Shown here piece after piece: positions 1 to 7,963 of a DNA stretch of 10,593 bases. A model generated the notes under the pieces. It had not been told where the DNA came from, did no database searches, and saw only the letters and a program-made list of their open reading frames with translations. Both the position numbers and the translations under genes were made by a program. The stretch's first letter is position 1. The number at the start of each line of letters is the position of its first letter. The stretch is from Mycobacterium sp. (GTDB taxonomy: Bacteria > Actinomycetota > Actinomycetes > Mycobacteriales > Mycobacteriaceae), in the NCBI GenBank assembly GCA_023264755.1, contig JAHFVB010000117.1, positions 1 through 10,593 of the forward strand. Direction: 5' to 3'.

Positions 1-1310
1 AAGTGCTCGAGTACCTCGGTACCGAACACCAGCGCGTCGACGGGTACCCGCTCGTCGACGCCGTGGAACAACGCGGCGAAGTCCAACTCCGGGGGCAACC
101 GCAGCGGGATGAAGCCAAAACAGCGAATACCCAGGCGCGCAAAGTGTTTTGCGTCGGTCCCTCCGGAGAGCATGTAGGGCACGATGCGGGCCTCTGGATC
201 GACCGCCAGCAAGGCGGTGTTCATCGCGTCCACCAACGCTCCGTCGAACGTGGTCTCGTACGCCGGCAGGTGCGCTATCCACTCCTTGGTGACGTTCGGA
301 CCGATCAGCTCGTCGACCGTGGCCTCGAACTCGGCCGAACGGCCCGGCAGCACCCGGCAGTCCACGACGGCCTCGGCGGTGCCGGGGATGACGTTGGCCT
401 TGTAGCCGGCCTTGAGCATGGTCGGGTTCGCGGAGTCCCGCATCGTGGCGCCCACGATGCGGCCGATCGGGCCCAGCTTGGCGATGGTCCCATCCAGGTC
501 GGGCGAATTCGGGTCGAACGCATGCCCGGTCTCCTCGCCGACGGCGGTGAGGAACTGTGCGACCGGGTCGGTCAGCACCAGCGGGAACTGGTGATTGCCC
601 AGCCGCGCAACAGCTTCCGCGAGAATGGTGACGGCATTCTCGTCGTGCACGAACGAGCCGTGCCCGGCTCGACCGTGCGCGGTCAGGCGCATCCACTGCA
701 TGCCCTTCTCCGCCGTCTCGATGAGATAGAGCCGACGCTCGCCACCGTCGCGGCGGGGCACCGTCAGCGAGAAGCCGCCGACCTCGCCGATGGCCTCGGT
801 GACGCCCTCGAACAGGTCGGGGCGATTCTCCACCAACCACTGGCAGCCGTACTTGCCGCCGGCCTCCTCGTCGGCGACGAAGGCGAACACCAACTCACGC
901 GGGGGCACGATGCCGGCGGTCTTGAAGCGACGTGCCACCGCGATCATCATGCCGACCATGTTCTTCATGTCGATGGCCCCGCGGCCCCAGACGTAGCCGT
1001 CTTCGACCGCTCCCGCGAACGGGTGCACGCTCCAGTCGGCCGCCACCGCAGGCACGACGTCGAGGTGTCCGTGGATCAGCAGCGCACCGCGAGTCGGGTC
1101 CGCGCCGGCCAATCGGGCGAACACGTTGCCCCGGCCCGGGGCGCCGGACTCCACGTACTCGGTCTGATAACCCACCTGTTCGAGCTGCTCGGCGACCCAG
1201 CGCGCGCACTCCGCCTCGCCCTTGGTGGTCTCCAGTTCGCCCGTGTTGGAGGTGTCGAACCGGATCAGTTCACTGACGAACTGCACCACTTCGTCGGCTG
1301 CTCTGGTCAC
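1..1310 (-). CDS. M20 family metallopeptidase (Rv2141c/DapE2-like), 3' end cut by the window
   Basis: A zinc-dependent amidohydrolase of the M20/ArgE/DapE family; the substrate cannot be told from sequence. The reading frame is open for 436 residues to the left edge, and relatives of about 440-450 residues suggest that only a few are missing. All M20 metal-site motifs are visible: HGHLD (H82, D84), the bridging aspartate D114 in GRGAIDMK, the catalytic and metal glutamates E148/E149 in ADEEAGG, and the late metal histidine H416 in FHGVDE. The lid/dimerisation domain is about residues 200-320. There is no signal peptide, so it is cytosolic. Two in-frame GTG codons compete (1316 and 1310); AAGGG with a 5-nt spacer favours 1310. 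Despite the dapE2 label used in M. tuberculosis, a role in lysine biosynthesis is unproven; a general dipeptidase or aminoacylase is equally possible. It is divergent from the tRNA-Leu gene. Confidence 0.93.
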   Translation of the reverse strand, partial: MTRAADEVVQFVSELIRFDTSNTGELETTKGEAECARWVAEQLEQVGYQTEYVESGAPGRGNVFARLAGADPTRGALLIHGHLDVVPAVAADWSVHPFAGAVEDGYVWGRGAIDMKNMVGMMIAVARRFKTAGIVPPRELVFAFVADEEAGGKYGCQWLVENRPDLFEGVTEAIGEVGGFSLTVPRRDGGERRLYLIETAEKGMQWMRLTAHGRAGHGSFVHDENAVTILAEAVARLGNHQFPLVLTDPVAQFLTAVGEETGHAFDPNSPDLDGTIAKLGPIGRIVGATMRDSANPTMLKAGYKANVIPGTAEAVVDCRVLPGRSAEFEATVDELIGPNVTKEWIAHLPAYETTFDGALVDAMNTALLAVDPEARIVPYMLSGGTDAKHFARLGIRCFGFIPLRLPPELDFAALFHGVDERVPVDALVFGTEVLEH

Positions 1311-1348
1311 AGTCACCCTTAATACACCACCCGCGGCGACGGCGGGTT

Positions 1349-1377
1349 TTGGTACCGGGGCGAGGATCCGATAACCT
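1349..1377 (+). promoter_or_regulatory. Predicted sigma-A-type promoter of tRNA-Leu
   Basis: TTGGTA (1349-1354) and TAACCT (1372-1377) are separated by exactly 17 bases and sit 18 bases before the tRNA 5' end. This fits a housekeeping promoter giving a short precursor leader. Seen by eye only; no start site is known. Confidence 0.55.
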
Positions 1378-1394
1378 AAGCTGCCTTCGAACTG

Positions 1395-1483
1395 GTCCGA
1401 GTGGCGGAATGGCAGACGCGCTAGCTTGAGGTGCTAGTGCCCTATTAATGGGCGTGGGGGTTCAAGTCCCCCCTCGGACACCA
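1395..1483 (+). tRNA. tRNA-Leu, anticodon GAG, encoded CCA
   Basis: The fold can be read directly. The acceptor stem is GTCCGAG (1395-1401) paired with CTCGGAC (1473-1479), followed by A1480 and a genomically encoded CCA (1481-1483). The D stem is GCG/CGC. The anticodon stem is CTAGC/GCTAG around the loop TTGAGGT, which places anticodon GAG at 1428-1430; it reads leucine codons CUC and CUU. A long variable arm (TGCCC/GGGCG), typical of class II tRNAs such as Leu and Ser, and a T arm GGGGG-TTCAAGT-CCCCC complete the structure. Confidence 0.97.
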
Positions 1484-1487
1484 GATG

Positions 1488-1527
1488 GGTGAGTCGAGTC
1501 CCGGGTTCGCCCGGGATTCGACTCACC
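1488..1527 (+). terminator. Long perfect hairpin just after tRNA-Leu
   Basis: An 18-bp stem (1488-1505 with 1510-1527) closed by a TTCG tetraloop, with a single G-T wobble and no mismatches, begins 4 bases after the tRNA CCA. It is not followed by a T tract, so it would act as a mycobacterial-style U-poor terminator or as a 3' processing/stability element for the tRNA precursor. Confidence 0.6.
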
Positions 1528-1539
1528 AGTTGGGAAATT

Positions 1540-1562
1540 GGCCCCGGACGTCGTCCGGGGCC
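1540..1562 (+). terminator. Second GC-rich hairpin downstream of tRNA-Leu
   Basis: A perfect 10-bp stem (GGCCCCGGAC, 1540-1549, with GTCCGGGGCC, 1553-1562) around a 3-base GTC loop, followed by ACTTTCGTCGT. It lies 12 bases after the first hairpin. Together they look like tandem terminators isolating the tRNA from the genes to the right. Confidence 0.55.
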
Positions 1563-1583
1563 ACTTTCGTCGTAGGGCGCGCC

Positions 1584-1598
1584 GAGGACTTCGTCCCC
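1584..1598 (+). promoter_or_regulatory. Weak DosR-like palindrome before the 81-residue gene
   Basis: GAGGACTTCGTCCCC has the GGAC...GTCC symmetry of a DosR/DevR box and lies about 56 bases before the start at 1655. Its half-sites are one base closer than in the published consensus (GGGACT-WW-AGTCCC), so it may be non-functional or coincidental. It is noted because the downstream protease is related to a DosR-regulon gene. Confidence 0.25.
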
Positions 1599-1654
1599 TA
1601 CCGGCGGGCGCGGGAAGGGCCGACGATGTCGGTACCCCACACCCGGGAGGCGAC

Positions 1655-1900
1655 ATGACGGTGTTGGTAGTAGGCCGCCGAGCCTTCGACACCCGGCTGG
1701 CCGTCGTCGGCGGTCAGGCGCACGCTTTGGCGGCCGTCGACGAGATGTCCGAGCTCGCTTCGGAACTCGCGGTGATCCTGCGACGCACCGGGGTCGAGTC
1801 TGCGGCCAGCGATCGAGCGTTCACAGCCATCGAATCCTGGGCCCGAAGACCCCTCCGGTCGGGACCAACGCCTCCTGAGGAGAGCCGCCAGGGCCGCTAG
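1655..1900 (+). CDS. Small hypothetical protein, 81 residues
   Basis: I do not recognise this protein. The ATG at 1655 is preceded by a strong ribosome site, GGGAGG with a 4-base spacer, and codon use over the first two thirds resembles the neighbours. The N-terminal half is hydrophobic and mixed (a possible short beta strand at residues 2-8, then an alanine-rich helix with acidic residues around 26-45). The C-terminal 20 residues are rich in Arg, Pro, Ser and Glu and probably disordered. There are no cysteines, no membrane segment and no signal peptide. The stop codon is 49 bases before the site-2 protease start, with no obvious terminator between, so the two are probably co-transcribed. It could be a small partner or regulator of that protease. 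Confidence 0.6.
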   Translation: MTVLVVGRRAFDTRLAVVGGQAHALAAVDEMSELASELAVILRRTGVESAASDRAFTAIESWARRPLRSGPTPPEESRQGR

Positions 1901-1949
1901 CGTCGGCGGCATCGCGCTCGAACGACGCTGCCAGAAGGGAACCAGTGAG

Positions 1950-3077
1950 ATGGATGCCATTCCGATGGGCCGCATCGCCGGGTTCCCGGTCCGGGTCAAT
2001 TGGAGCGTGTTGATCATCCTGTGGTTGTTCACCTGGAGTCTGGCCTCCACGTTGCCCGGGACGGCGCCCGGCTACCCGAGAGCGGCCTATTGGCTGGCCG
2101 GAGGTTGCGGCGCAGTGATTCTGCTCGGATCGCTGTTGGCCCACGAGTTGACGCACGCGATCTTCGCGCGCCGGGCCGGGGTGCCGGTGTCCGACGTGAC
2201 GCTGTGGTTGTTCGGCGGTGTCACTCGGCTCGGAGGCGACGCCAAGACGCCGGCGCAGGCCCTTCGGATCGCAATCTCGGGTCCGCTGACGAGCCTGGCC
2301 CTCGCCGTGTTCTTCGGGGCCGCTGGACTTGGACTCGGCGGGCTCGAGGGGCCGGCCCTCGCGGTCGGCGTCGTCTGGTGGCTGGCCAGCGTCAACCTGC
2401 TGCTGGGCTTGTTAAATCTATTGCCCGGCGCCCCGTTGGACGGCGGGCAGGTGCTGCGGGCCTTCCTGTGGCGGCGCTACGCCGATCCGGTGCGTGCGGG
2501 CGTCGCCGCCGCCCATGCCGGGCGCATCCTCGCGTTCGTGTTGATCGCGCTGGGGCTGGGCGAGTTCCTGACTGGAGCAGTGGTCGATGGGGCGTGGCTG
2601 GTGTTCCTCGGCTTGTTCATCTTCGCGGCCTCCCGCGAGCAAGAGCTACAGGTGAGCACCGAAAGTGCCCTCGCCGCGGTCCGCGTCGCCGACGTGATGA
2701 CCGCCCAACCACACACCGCGCCAGGCGACCTCACCATCGAGGACTTCATCCACCGCTATCTGCTGGGCGACCGGCATTCGGCCTATCCGGTCGCCGACCG
2801 CGATGGCTCGATCATCGGGTTGATCACGCTGGCGCAGTTGCGCCGCATCCCACCGCAGCAGCGCAGCGCGACGTTGGTCCGCGAGGCCGCGCTACCGCTG
2901 TCCGAGGTACCCCAGGCCTCCCCGGACGAGCCGCTGACCGCGCTGCTCCAACGGTTGGCCCCGAGGTCCGGCGACCGAGCCCTCGTCATCGATGCCGGCC
3001 ACGTGGTCGGCATCGTCACGAGCAGCGACCTGAGCCGCCTACTCGACGTCTACCGGGTGGCCTACGTCGGCAGCTGA
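1950..3077 (+). CDS. Site-2 protease family zinc metalloprotease with tandem CBS domains (Rv2625c-like)
   Basis: A polytopic membrane protein of 375 residues. The zinc-protease motif HELTH is at residues 65-69 (H65, E66, H69) inside a membrane segment. The second motif, [11 protein letters not shown], is at 156-166, with D164 as the third metal ligand. Five or six hydrophobic segments span roughly 18-36, 50-68, 108-128, 135-158 and 192-226. A cytosolic tail carries two CBS domains (about 246-300 and 308-368), which in this family sense adenine nucleotides and control proteolysis. The architecture matches SpoIVFB/S2P group III proteases and M. tuberculosis Rv2625c, a known DosR (hypoxia) regulon member. 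The ATG at 1950 has AAGGGA 9 bases upstream; an in-frame ATG at 1965 is an alternative. The substrate is unknown. Its 3' end overlaps the convergent nitroreductase gene by 39 bases. Confidence 0.92.
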   Translation: MDAIPMGRIAGFPVRVNWSVLIILWLFTWSLASTLPGTAPGYPRAAYWLAGGCGAVILLGSLLAHELTHAIFARRAGVPVSDVTLWLFGGVTRLGGDAKTPAQALRIAISGPLTSLALAVFFGAAGLGLGGLEGPALAVGVVWWLASVNLLLGLLNLLPGAPLDGGQVLRAFLWRRYADPVRAGVAAAHAGRILAFVLIALGLGEFLTGAVVDGAWLVFLGLFIFAASREQELQVSTESALAAVRVADVMTAQPHTAPGDLTIEDFIHRYLLGDRHSAYPVADRDGSIIGLITLAQLRRIPPQQRSATLVREAALPLSEVPQASPDEPLTALLQRLAPRSGDRALVIDAGHVVGIVTSSDLSRLLDVYRVAYVGS

Positions 3078-3608
3078 GCCCGGGGCCGGCAGGGCTGAGT
3101 CAACCCGGTGTAGCCACAGGAACCCGTGTTGCCCGGCACCGGTGGCGAGGAAGGGTTTCGCCAGCAGCGGGTAGGCCTTCATCGCCTCCGCGCGTGAGAT
3201 CAGCCGGGGCCGGTCGAGCGCATGTTCGCGACCATTCCAGGTGAGGGTGCACGTCCCGGCGGCCAACACGTTGTCGCACCAATCCACCTGCGGGTACGCC
3301 TTCGCCAGTACGAAACCGTCTCCGAGCGGGTAGGCGCTCAGCGGCGTCTCGTACGGCCGCCCGCTGCGCCGACCGACGTGATGCAGCAGGCCGAGGTTGA
3401 AGTACACCCTCCCCAGCCGGGTTCCGGCGATGTTGCGCAGCCTGCGATTCATCGGCTTGGTGAGCCGACGGGTCCGGTCGCTGATCCAGCCGATGCGCAG
3501 CGCCATCCCCCAGCCGAAGAGAAGCAGATAGAGCGCCGCGACCGTCCCGCCCACGATGGCCAGGGCACGCCAGCACGCCGACCAGAACCGGGGTCCGAGA
3601 CTCTTCAC
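3039..3608 (-). CDS. Membrane-anchored deazaflavin (F420)-type nitroreductase family protein
   Basis: A 189-residue protein of the Ddn/DUF385 family (split-barrel, deazaflavin-dependent nitroreductases), a group greatly expanded in mycobacteria. The family core is visible from NRRLRNIAG (54-62) through [17 protein letters not shown] (74-90) to the [23 protein letters not shown] stretch starting at 96. One hydrophobic segment at about 14-38 precedes the barrel and would anchor the enzyme in the membrane, where F420-dependent quinone reduction has been described for relatives. Cofactor and substrate are inferred from the family, not visible. The GTG start is supported by AGGAG with a 7-base spacer. 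A DosR-like box lies 56 bases upstream on the same strand. The last 13 codons overlap the end of the convergent protease gene. Confidence 0.85.
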   Translation of the reverse strand: MKSLGPRFWSACWRALAIVGGTVAALYLLLFGWGMALRIGWISDRTRRLTKPMNRRLRNIAGTRLGRVYFNLGLLHHVGRRSGRPYETPLSAYPLGDGFVLAKAYPQVDWCDNVLAAGTCTLTWNGREHALDRPRLISRAEAMKAYPLLAKPFLATGAGQHGFLWLHRVDSALPAPGSAADVGHPVDVE

Positions 3609-3663
3609 CTTCCAACTCCTGACGACGCCGACTCGTCATGGGAACACGGCCGCTCCCTGCGAC

Positions 3664-3683
3664 ATAGGGCCGGAAGTCCTTAC
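3664..3683 (-). promoter_or_regulatory. DosR/DevR-like box upstream of the nitroreductase gene
   Basis: Read on the minus strand, the core AGGACT-TC-CGGCCC (3680 down to 3667) keeps the two half-sites and spacing of the DosR consensus GGGACT-WW-AGTCCC, and is close to the frequent GGACTTTCGGCCC variant. It is 56 bases before the GTG at 3608, a usual promoter-proximal distance. Assigned by eye. Confidence 0.6.
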
Positions 3684-3715
3684 CTCGAACGGTCACTCGC
3701 CGCCTGGGATGGCCG

Positions 3716-3964
3716 GTGGAGGACTTTCGCCCCTGTCGCATACCGCGAGTCCGAGGTGAGCTAGCTGATTCCAGTGGAGGCACCTACCAGCTGGAACGGC
3801 CCGAGCTCGTTTTCGGGCCCGAGGTGATGCGGTCGTGGCCGCGGCATGAGCGAATCCTGCTGCGATTGGCGGGAATCCACGATTTCGTGTGCTTGCACCA
3901 ACCGGTCGATCAGGCCCCGGGCTCAACGTCGGCCGAGCCGGCACCCGGTGTTCAGGGCAGCTAG
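3716..3964 (+). CDS. Orphan small ORF, possible remnant with STAS-like C-terminal pattern
   Basis: An open frame of 82 codons between the DosR-like boxes and ctaD. The first GTG (3716) lies inside a DosR-like box, so the true start should be further right. A GGAGG at 3776-3780 is followed at ordinary distance only by CTG (3791), and the next GTG/ATG (3824/3827) has no good ribosome site. The segment RILLRLAGIHDFVCLHQPVDQA weakly recalls the last helix and strand of STAS-domain (anti-sigma antagonist) proteins, but the N-terminal STAS core is absent. The tail is Ala/Pro/Ser-rich. It may be a short DosR-induced protein, a degraded gene, or not translated at all. Confidence 0.3.
   Translation: MEDFRPCRIPRVRGELADSSGGTYQLERPELVFGPEVMRSWPRHERILLRLAGIHDFVCLHQPVDQAPGSTSAEPAPGVQGS
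3717..3736 (+). promoter_or_regulatory. DosR/DevR-like box, plus orientation
   Basis: The core AGGACT-TT-CGCCCC (3720-3733) fits the DosR consensus with correct spacing. Its centre is 53 bases from the centre of the minus-strand box at 3664-3683, close to five helical turns, so both would lie on the same DNA face. It points toward the small ORF at 3716-3964 and, further on, toward ctaD. Confidence 0.55.
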
Positions 3965-3980
3965 TGACGAAAGTCCCTAG
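3961..3980 (-). promoter_or_regulatory. Near-palindromic DosR/DevR-like box upstream of ctaD
   Basis: CTAGTGACGAAAGTCCCTAG is an imperfect 8-4-8 inverted repeat (7 of 8 pairs) holding one perfect AGTCCC half-site and one weaker half-site at DosR spacing. It overlaps the stop codon of the small ORF and ends 86 bases before the ctaD ATG. A TAAATG (4003-4008) about one promoter length downstream could be a -10. Whether it activates or represses cannot be told. Confidence 0.5.
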
Positions 3981-4025
3981 CGATGGCCACCGGATGTGTC
4001 GGTAAATGACACGCACGTGACCCTT

Positions 4026-5800
<1,775 letters not shown>

Positions 5801-5815
5801 GGGGCCAGGATCGCT

Positions 5816-6775
5816 TCACGACGACCGGCGAGGACGGCGCGCCCGTTTGGGCGGTCCGGTCTCCCGCCGCTGCGCCTGGGACTGGATGAAGAGCTCGGCG
5901 AGTAGCTCGCGGAACCATCGGTGGGCCGGGTCGGCGTCGTTGCGCGGGTGCCAGGCCATCCCGATGGACATCGCGGGCAGTTCGAGTGGGATCGGGAATG
6001 TCCTGAGCCCGAGTTCGGTGGTGACCGGGGCCGCCCACGCCGGGGCCGTGAGGGCGATCAGGTCGGTGGACCGGGCGAGCAGCATCGCGCTGGTGTGACT
6101 GGGGACGACGACGGCCACGCGACGATGCAGGCCCAGGGCCGCCAGGGCGTCGTCGATCGGTCCGCGCCACTTCCCCTGCCGCGAGCTGCCGACGTGGTCG
6201 GCGGCGGCGAAGCGTTCGGCGTCGATGGGGCCGTCGAACAGCGGGTTGGTCTCGCGGGCCACGCCGAGCAGCGTCATCGTCACCAGGGATCGGTGGCGGG
6301 TTTCGGGATCCAGGTGCGACAGGACGCCCACTTCGACGTCGACGACGCCGTCGCGCAGGGCCGCAGTACCTTCGAGCGCCTCCGGCCGGAAGACGACGTC
6401 GATTCCGGGGGCCTCGGAGCGCAGGGTTTCCAGAAGTGGCGCCGCCAAACTGGTCAGAAATAGTTCGGAGACCTGCAAGGTAAACGTGCGGTCGAGCGCA
6501 CCGGGGTGGAATTCCCTTCCCGGACGCAGGATCTGGTCGGCCTGGTCGAGCAAGGCGGGCAAGGTTTCGCGGAGCTCCCTGGCCCGCGGCGTGGGCACCA
6601 GCCCCTGACCGGCGCGTACCAGAAGCGGATCACCGGTCAGCCGGCGCAGCTTGGCCAGCGAGCGGCTAACCGCAGGCGGCGAGGTGCCCAGTTTCTGGGC
6701 CGCGCCGGTCACGCTGCCCTCTTGAAGCAATACGTCGAGTGTGCGCAGCAGATTGAGATCCATCGTCCTGGCCAT
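5816..6775 (-). CDS. LysR family transcriptional regulator
   Basis: A 319-residue LysR-type regulator of normal length. The N-terminal winged helix-turn-helix is at about residues 6-66 (LNLLRTLDVLLQEGSVTGAAQKL, then SPPAVSRSLAKLRRLTGDPLLVR). The effector-binding periplasmic-binding-protein-like domain spans about 95-300 and is followed by a basic Arg/Lys-rich tail (303-319). The effector is unknown. The likely start is ATG 6775; ATG 6763 (MDLNLL) is a fair alternative because AGGA precedes it, though with a short spacer. A perfect 16-base palindrome lies one base upstream of ATG 6775, consistent with autoregulation. The gene is divergent from the beta-propeller gene, which by the usual LysR pattern is its probable target. 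Confidence 0.93.
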   Translation of the reverse strand: MARTMDLNLLRTLDVLLQEGSVTGAAQKLGTSPPAVSRSLAKLRRLTGDPLLVRAGQGLVPTPRARELRETLPALLDQADQILRPGREFHPGALDRTFTLQVSELFLTSLAAPLLETLRSEAPGIDVVFRPEALEGTAALRDGVVDVEVGVLSHLDPETRHRSLVTMTLLGVARETNPLFDGPIDAERFAAADHVGSSRQGKWRGPIDDALAALGLHRRVAVVVPSHTSAMLLARSTDLIALTAPAWAAPVTTELGLRTFPIPLELPAMSIGMAWHPRNDADPAHRWFRELLAELFIQSQAQRRETGPPKRARRPRRSS

Positions 6776-6776
6776 G

Positions 6777-6792
6777 TTATCGCTCGCGATAA
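6777..6792. promoter_or_regulatory. Palindromic LysR-type operator candidate
   Basis: TTATCGC-TC-GCGATAA is a perfect 7-2-7 inverted repeat, containing ATC-N6-GAT and T-N11-A patterns typical of LysR recognition sites. It abuts the regulator's start codon, so binding there would repress its own gene. Confidence 0.55.
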
Positions 6793-6811
6793 GTATTCGA
6801 TACCAATCATT

Positions 6812-6828
6812 GCATTGTTCGTCAATGC
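6812..6828. promoter_or_regulatory. Second inverted repeat in the LysR/propeller intergenic region
   Basis: GCATTG-TTCGT-CAATGC is a perfect 6-5-6 repeat, about 35 bases centre-to-centre from the first palindrome and 70 bases before the propeller gene start. It could be the activation site of a two-site LysR arrangement or a site for another regulator. Confidence 0.4.
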
Positions 6829-6897
6829 TGCCGGGGGCAGTCTGAATGACGTACGCACTACCCCTCATTCCCACCTCCCCTTCCAGGAGAAAATCTC

Positions 6898-7956
6898 GTG
6901 ACCTTCACTTCCTCTCGCGACGGCCGCACCGGTGACGTGCTGGCAGTGGTCAGCCAGAGCGGCCCCACCGTCTCGTTCTTCGACGCAGTCTCCGACACCA
7001 TGCTCGGCGCGGTGGAGCTACTCGCCGAACCCCACGAGTTGTGCTTCGACCCCACGCAGCGACTGCTGTGGTGCACGAACACCTATTTCTCCGGGTACTA
7101 CCACGCCAACTCCGGCCGCCGCACTCAGCTCAGCATCATCGACCCCGACGGCCGCCGCATCGTCGACGTCGTCGACCTGGCCCCCGAACACGGACCACAC
7201 GGGTTGGCGCTCGACGCGGAGCGGGGCCGGCTCTACGTCAGCGTCGAAGGGTCCGACGACCGCCCCGGCGGTGTCGTCGTAGTCGACACGACCTCCCGAA
7301 AGGTGCTGGGCCGCATCGATACCGGCGCACCAGGACCGCATTGGTTCGTCATCGACCCGACCGGAGCGAAGGGCTTCGCCAGCAACAAGGAGGCTCCGTT
7401 CGTATCGATCGTCGACCTGTCCTCCGGCGCCCTTTCCACGGTCGACGTGCCGGGCAGCGAAGGCTTGGCGGTGTCCGCAGACGGCAGCGAGCTCTACGTC
7501 GCCGCCCCCTACGGCTCCTTCGCCGCCGCTGCCGAGCACCGTCCGTTGTGCGGCATTCGCGTGATCGACACCGATACTGGTGCGCTGCTCGACGTGCTGC
7601 CCACCGAAAACGTCGTCTTCCCAGTTCATTTGACCAGCACGGGCCTTCTGCTGGCCGGCGAGCTGCGCATGGTGGTCGACGGATCCTCGGCACTGGGCAG
7701 CCACGCGCCGGGCCGGCTGAACGCGTTCTCGACCGCAACCCGCCAGCTGGTCGCGACCACGGAACTGACCGGCCGATTTCCCCTGACGATCACCGCGTCA
7801 CCGGACGGCCGACTCGGCTACGTCGCGGCCGTCACGTCGTCGACCGTCGACATCGTCGACCTGGACTCCTGGGACGTGCTCAACAGCCTCACCATCGCCA
7901 AACGCGGCGAACCCGGCGCCCACGGCCTGGCCTACCTCCCCCGACCCGGCCGCTGA
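6898..7956 (+). CDS. Cytosolic beta-propeller protein of YVTN/lactonase-like type
   Basis: A 352-residue protein made of repeated four-stranded blades, about six or seven. Blade signatures include HELCFDPTQRLLWCTN (46-61), GPHGLALDAERGRLYVSVE (99-117), GPHWFVIDPTGAKGFASN (146-163), SEGLAVSADGSELYVAA (187-203), TITASPDGRLGYVAAV (297-312) and GAHGLAYLP (340-348). There is no signal peptide or lipobox, so it probably stays in the cytoplasm, unlike many YVTN proteins. Histidines recur at the same blade position (H46, H101, H148, H342 and perhaps H244), which would line the central channel. The reaction is unknown; lactonase, lyase or a binding scaffold are all possible. The GTG start has AGGAG 8 bases upstream. 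It is divergent from the LysR gene and probably controlled by it, and ends 7 bases from the convergent nitrate reductase gene. Confidence 0.85.
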   Translation: MTFTSSRDGRTGDVLAVVSQSGPTVSFFDAVSDTMLGAVELLAEPHELCFDPTQRLLWCTNTYFSGYYHANSGRRTQLSIIDPDGRRIVDVVDLAPEHGPHGLALDAERGRLYVSVEGSDDRPGGVVVVDTTSRKVLGRIDTGAPGPHWFVIDPTGAKGFASNKEAPFVSIVDLSSGALSTVDVPGSEGLAVSADGSELYVAAPYGSFAAAAEHRPLCGIRVIDTDTGALLDVLPTENVVFPVHLTSTGLLLAGELRMVVDGSSALGSHAPGRLNAFSTATRQLVATTELTGRFPLTITASPDGRLGYVAAVTSSTVDIVDLDSWDVLNSLTIAKRGEPGAHGLAYLPRPGR

Positions 7957-7963
7957 CCGGGCG

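Noticed and set aside
3..1322. 439-codon open frame on the plus strand opposite the M20 peptidase
   Set aside because: The minus-strand frame carries every M20 catalytic motif. The plus-strand product is low-complexity, rich in Arg/Gly/His, without recognisable domains; open antisense frames are common in high-GC DNA.
1330..1346. CCCGC/GCGGG hairpin followed by TTTT, resembling a terminator
   Set aside because: Only 5 bp and located between two divergent genes; on the plus strand it would only stop antisense transcription, and its T run overlaps the tRNA -35 region.
1395..1483. tRNA-Leu as an integration site for a mobile island
   Set aside because: No integrase gene is present, and by eye no repeat of the tRNA 3' end recurs in the window. 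Composition to the right is not visibly different.
2000..3244. 414-codon alternative frame over the site-2 protease
   Set aside because: Arg-rich shadow product; the other frame has HELTH, LDGG and CBS domains.
3693..4016. 107-codon minus-strand frame across the DosR-like boxes
   Set aside because: It spans three regulatory-looking sites, has no ribosome site or recognised motif, and is Arg/Ala/Pro-rich.
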